Origin: Candidatus Omnitrophota bacterium
GTDB taxonomy: Bacteria > Omnitrophota > Koll11 > Gygaellales > Profunditerraquicolaceae
Direction of reading: 5' to 3'
Assembly: GCA_028717765.1 (NCBI GenBank)
Contig: JAQUNE010000041.1
Location: 1-10,031, forward strand
DNA length: 10,031 nt
Part shown: one piece after another, positions 7,380 through 10,031 of the stretch
How the letters are laid out: every line of letters begins with the position of its first letter
Numbering within the stretch: the first letter of the stretch is position 1
The notes under the pieces: model-generated
What the model was told of the DNA's origin: nothing
What the model saw: only the letters and a program-made list of their open reading frames with translations
Database searches by the model: none
Made by a program: the position numbers and the translations under genes

Positions 7380-9396
7380 AATTCTTTTTATAACCTTAAG
7401 TAATATCGGCGATTGTATATTAACCTTGCCTGCCCTAGATGCTTTAAGAGAGGCTTTTCCGCATGCAAAAATTACCTGTGTGGTGGGGCCAAGGCCAAGA
7501 GAGATCTTTGAAGGCAACCCCTTTATTGAGCGCACAATTGTTTTTGAGAAAAATAGCAGTTTAAAAGAAAAAATACGATTAATCAGAAGATTGAGTAGGG
7601 AAAAATTTGACCTCGTGGTGGATTTACGTAACAGTATTTTCGGGGTCTTTATACCGGCGAAGTATAAAATTTCCCATTTCTTGAAGATTCCGAAAGATAT
7701 CCAGCATATGCGTGATAGGCATCTTTATAAAGTAAATAGCCTTTTGGCGAGAATGCAGCTGGGGCCGTCCAAGGACGTTAAGGAAACTACTCTTTTTATC
7801 CAGCCAAATGAACGGCTGCAGGTAAAAGAACTCATGGAAAAATCCGGTATTAACGCTCAAGATAAGGTAGTAGTAGTTTCTGTGGGAGCGAAGAGCCATA
7901 TTAAAAGATGGCCTAAAGAGAAATTTGCCGAGCTGGTTACATATTTAATTCAAGATTTAGGTGTAAAAATAATTTTAGCCGGGGATAAAGAAGACCATCC
8001 GGTTGCAGAATATATTTTAAGGCGCTGTGGAGATTCCGTGATTGATTTAAGCGCAAGGACTTCTCTTGGCCAGTTGGCGTATCTATTGAAGCACGCGAGT
8101 TTACTCATTACCAATGATAGCGCAACTTTGCATATGGCTAGTTACATTAATTTGCCGGTGCTGGCGATTTTTGGCCCGACGAATGAAAAAAAATACGGCC
8201 CTTGGTCGGATATGAGCGCGTTTACAAAAAAAGATATTTTTTGCCGGCCTTGCGAAAAGGCGCAGTGTAGTTTCAAGACCCTGAACTGTACTTCTTTGGT
8301 TAAGGTTGGCGATGTTTTACGCCTGGCAAAGCAAATGCTAGTTGAGGCAGGGCCGTTTAAACTCGAAGATGATTATAAGCGCATCCTGGTTGTACGTACT
8401 GATAGGATCGGAGATGTAATCTTGTCTACCCCGGTAATTAAAGCGCTCAGGTATAAATATCCTCATGCCTATATCGCGATGATGGTGGGGCCACAAGCGA
8501 AAGATATTGTCGAAGGCAATCCCTATTTAGACGATGTGATTATTTATGATAAAGACGCAAAACATAAAAGTTGGCAGCGTTCGATGAGATTCACTCTTAA
8601 TCTTAAAAAGAAGAAATTTGACCTGGCAGTAATTTTACATCCTACAAACCGGGTGCATCTGGTATCTTTTTTTGCCGCGATTAAGCGCAGGATCGGATAT
8701 GACCGTAAGCTCGGGTTTTTACTGACTGATAGAATCCCGCATACCAAACAGTACGGGGAAAAACACGAATTAGAATATAATCTGGACTTGCTTAAGCCTT
8801 TGGGAATCGAGGTTGAGGATAAAAGTTTATTTATGCCGATAAGAAAAGAGTCGCAAGAATGGGTGGATGCGCTATTCCAAGAAGCAAAAATAAAAAACAC
8901 GGATAAATTATTAGCTATACATCCTGGGGCGAGTTGCCCTTCAAAAATTTGGCCGAATAGCCGCTTTGCGGAAGTTGCGGATAGATTAATTGATAAATAT
9001 GGGTTTAAGGTTTTAGTAGTCGGCGGCCCAAAAGACATAACTTTAGCAGAAAATGTAATAAAGCATATGTTGCATGAGGCGATTAATCTGGGAGGAAAAA
9101 CTTCCCTCAGCCAATTGGCTAGCGTATTAAAAAGATGCCAGCTTTTCATTTCTAATGATTCCGGGCCGGTACATATTGGTTCGGCAGTGGGGGTACCGGT
9201 AATTTCTATCTTTGGCCGTTCGCAAAAAGGTTTAAGCCCAGAGCGCTGGGGGCCGGTAGGAGAGAAGGACCAGGTCGCGCATACGACTATCGGCTGTGTC
9301 GAATGCCTGGCGCATAATTGTATCAAAGACTTTGCGTGTCTAAAAGCCGTGACCACAGAATACGTTTTAAACATCGCGGATTCGATTTTGAAATAG
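7369..9396 (+). CDS. Tandem double GT9 glycosyltransferase (two heptosyltransferase-type domains in one chain)
   Basis: At 675 residues this is about twice the usual GT9 length, and it holds two full units. Unit A (1 to about 330): TLSNIGDCILTLPALDALR with D15, KRWP with K179, ITNDSATLHMASYINLPV (247-264), IFGPTNEKKYGPW, and cysteines 292, 295, 300 and 307. Unit B (about 337-675): RTDRIGDVILSTPVIKALR with D349, HPGASCPSKIWP with K526, ISNDSGPVHIGSAVGVPV (594-611), IFGRSQKGLSPERWGP, and cysteines 643, 646, 651 and 657. Both units keep the Asp and Lys expected for catalysis and donor phosphate binding, so both may be active and add two sugars in succession (inference). Unit B has the longer loop after FG, seen in a different GT9 subgroup from unit A, so the halves are not a recent copy of one another. 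The start overlaps the preceding gene by 11 bases. No gene of the operon follows. Confidence 0.88.
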   Translation: MVNKILFITLSNIGDCILTLPALDALREAFPHAKITCVVGPRPREIFEGNPFIERTIVFEKNSSLKEKIRLIRRLSREKFDLVVDLRNSIFGVFIPAKYKISHFLKIPKDIQHMRDRHLYKVNSLLARMQLGPSKDVKETTLFIQPNERLQVKELMEKSGINAQDKVVVVSVGAKSHIKRWPKEKFAELVTYLIQDLGVKIILAGDKEDHPVAEYILRRCGDSVIDLSARTSLGQLAYLLKHASLLITNDSATLHMASYINLPVLAIFGPTNEKKYGPWSDMSAFTKKDIFCRPCEKAQCSFKTLNCTSLVKVGDVLRLAKQMLVEAGPFKLEDDYKRILVVRTDRIGDVILSTPVIKALRYKYPHAYIAMMVGPQAKDIVEGNPYLDDVIIYDKDAKHKSWQRSMRFTLNLKKKKFDLAVILHPTNRVHLVSFFAAIKRRIGYDRKLGFLLTDRIPHTKQYGEKHELEYNLDLLKPLGIEVEDKSLFMPIRKESQEWVDALFQEAKIKNTDKLLAIHPGASCPSKIWPNSRFAEVADRLIDKYGFKVLVVGGPKDITLAENVIKHMLHEAINLGGKTSLSQLASVLKRCQLFISNDSGPVHIGSAVGVPVISIFGRSQKGLSPERWGPVGEKDQVAHTTIGCVECLAHNCIKDFACLKAVTTEYVLNIADSILK

Positions 9397-9632
9397 ATAA
9401 CTTTTTTGCTGTGTGCATTTGCTCGCGCACGAAATTTTTTTCCGTGCACTACGGTTTACGCCTCACTTTCGGGCAGTATGCTTACGTCGGTCAACGCGGC
9501 CTTTCGTTCGGCGTAAATCCTTGTGCACTTTTGGAAAAAAATTTCTAATGTGCGCTCCCAAACGCTCACAGCAAAATTCAATAATTTAAAGGCTCCATTC
9601 GCTCGAACCCACGTCAAATTCATTTTATAAAG
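9397..9632. other. Gene-free stretch between the LPS operon and an AT-rich gene
   Basis: These 236 bases hold no gene I can support. Most of the stretch is taken up by the nested palindrome at 9404-9576. The remaining bases, 9577-9632, lead into the ATG at 9633 and contain a TTTATAAA stretch (about 9624-9631) right before it. That is too close to the start to be called a promoter unless the message is leaderless. No ordinary intrinsic terminator (short GC-rich stem followed by a T run) is seen directly after 9396. Confidence 0.6.
9404..9576. repeat. Large nested imperfect palindrome (173 bp)
   Basis: The left and right halves are complementary in nested order: 9404-9413 with 9567-9576 (10 of 10), 9414-9430 with 9550-9566 (12 of 17), 9431-9443 with 9533-9545 (13 of 13), 9444-9449 with 9523-9528 (6 of 6), 9453-9454 with 9519-9520, and 9455-9462 with 9510-9517 (8 of 8). 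About 51 base pairs form, around a 47-base centre (9463-9509), with small bulges TAAT (9546-9549) and TTTT (9529-9532). It could be an intergenic mobile palindrome (MITE or REP-like), a structured RNA, or a transcription end. No T run follows either arm in its own reading direction, so a classic terminator is less likely. No clear target-site duplication is visible. Confidence 0.8.
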
Positions 9633-10031
9633 ATGAATGATAATATTTCTAAAAATGATATTTTTTCAAATAAAGATTTAAGACAAGAATTAGAAATCAA
9701 TATGTTCCTGGAAGCATATAATAAAAAATATAACGCAGATTTTAAAGTTTTTCAAAAGAGAGATAAGCCAGATTATTTTGTTAAAGATTCTAAAGGAGAT
9801 GTGCTAGCAGTAGAACTTTCTTCAGTATATATGGATGATACTGTTGTAGCAACAGAACATAAAAAGGATAATACGATAGAAATTCCGTATGATTCAAGCA
9901 CTCATCCGAATACTAGGGATAGGTATTTCGATAGAATCATCACTAAAATTGAAGAAAAGGCTAATAAGATTAAAAATGGTCAATACGTTACTCGTTATCC
10001 TATTATTCTATCGCTGTATTTAAATGACTAC
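9633..10031 (+). CDS. AT-rich gene start, possible PD-(D/E)XK-fold protein, 3' end beyond the window
   Basis: An open frame of 133 codons starts at the ATG at 9633 and is still open at the right edge, so the C terminus is missing. I count 112 G or C in 399 bases (28%), clearly below the operon. Codons are strongly A/T-ending. The protein is charged and soluble-looking, with no membrane segment or signal peptide. Residues 17-35 look helical (QELEINMFLEAYNKKYN). Then comes KPDYFVKDSKGDVLAVELSS (45-64), where P46-D47 and E61 have the spacing of a PD-(D/E)XK nuclease core, but with E-L-S in place of E-X-K. A lysine-rich helix follows (102-115, with K105, K109, K112 and K114), and some families move the catalytic lysine there. 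Then a strand, PIILSLYLND (123-132). This is a weak fold-level reading. No strong ribosome site is visible. It could be a restriction or defence component, or an unknown cargo gene. Confidence 0.65.
   Translation, partial: MNDNISKNDIFSNKDLRQELEINMFLEAYNKKYNADFKVFQKRDKPDYFVKDSKGDVLAVELSSVYMDDTVVATEHKKDNTIEIPYDSSTHPNTRDRYFDRIITKIEEKANKIKNGQYVTRYPIILSLYLNDY

Noticed and set aside
9402..9407. T run just after the last GT9 gene as an intrinsic terminator
   Set aside because: No GC-rich hairpin precedes it. The run forms part of the outer arm of the palindrome instead.
8544..9449. A 301-residue open frame on the minus strand
   Set aside because: It lies opposite the second GT9 unit, whose family motifs are plain in the + frame. 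The minus-strand protein shows no recognisable motif and ends inside the palindrome.
9318..9548. A 76-residue + strand frame running through the operon end and the palindrome
   Set aside because: It starts inside the GT9 gene and then reads the palindrome as protein. It has no domain or ribosome site. It may appear as a spurious gene wherever the palindrome is repeated.
9404..9576. An integron attC site
   Set aside because: I looked for the paired RYYYAAC and GTTRRRY core sites near the palindrome ends and did not find them in the right places.
9591..9612. A tRNA fragment (CTCGAACCC resembles part of a T arm on the other strand)
   Set aside because: The flanking bases do not form the 5-bp T stem, and no acceptor or anticodon arm can be built, so it is probably chance.

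Overview
This window reads as a bacterial lipopolysaccharide (LPS) assembly operon on the + strand. It is followed by a palindrome-bearing intergenic region and the start of an unrelated, AT-rich gene. Lipid A and heptosyltransferase-type genes mean a Gram-negative (diderm) organism. The fused and tandem glycosyltransferases and moderate GC make me think of an uncultured lineage such as Omnitrophota, but that is an impression of gene style, not a demonstrated placement.

Layout. 1-454: the C-terminal part of LpxK, the lipid A 4'-kinase. 423-2360: a two-domain protein joining an LpxL/HtrB-type lipid A acyltransferase to an ELM1-like (PF06258-type) domain, with a perfect 4 x 7-bp tandem repeat inside the reading frame. 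2357-4447: a GT4 glycosyltransferase fused to a GT9 heptosyltransferase-type domain. 4444-5544: a stand-alone GT4. 5537-6343: a membrane-anchored polysaccharide deacetylase-like protein whose second metal-binding histidine is not visible. 6330-7379: a stand-alone GT9. 7369-9396: two GT9 domains in one chain. Successive genes overlap by 32, 4, 4, 8, 14 and 11 bases, so this looks like one transcript with translational coupling. No internal promoter or terminator is evident.

How they may work together. LpxK finishes the phosphorylated lipid A precursor. The acyltransferase adds a secondary acyl chain. Two GT4 and four GT9 domains would add core or heptose-like sugars. The deacetylase could trim N-acetyl or other acyl groups from a sugar. 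The six glycosyltransferase domains in four proteins suggest a core of several residues made by linked enzymes. All four GT9 domains keep the Asp and Lys expected of active enzymes.

9397-9632 has no convincing gene. It carries a nested imperfect palindrome (9404-9576) that could be a mobile or repetitive element or a structured RNA. From 9633 to the end an open frame of 133 codons begins, at about 28% GC by hand count. It is unlike the operon and has a weak resemblance to PD-(D/E)XK nuclease-fold proteins. The LPS operon therefore probably ends at 9396, with accessory DNA beyond.
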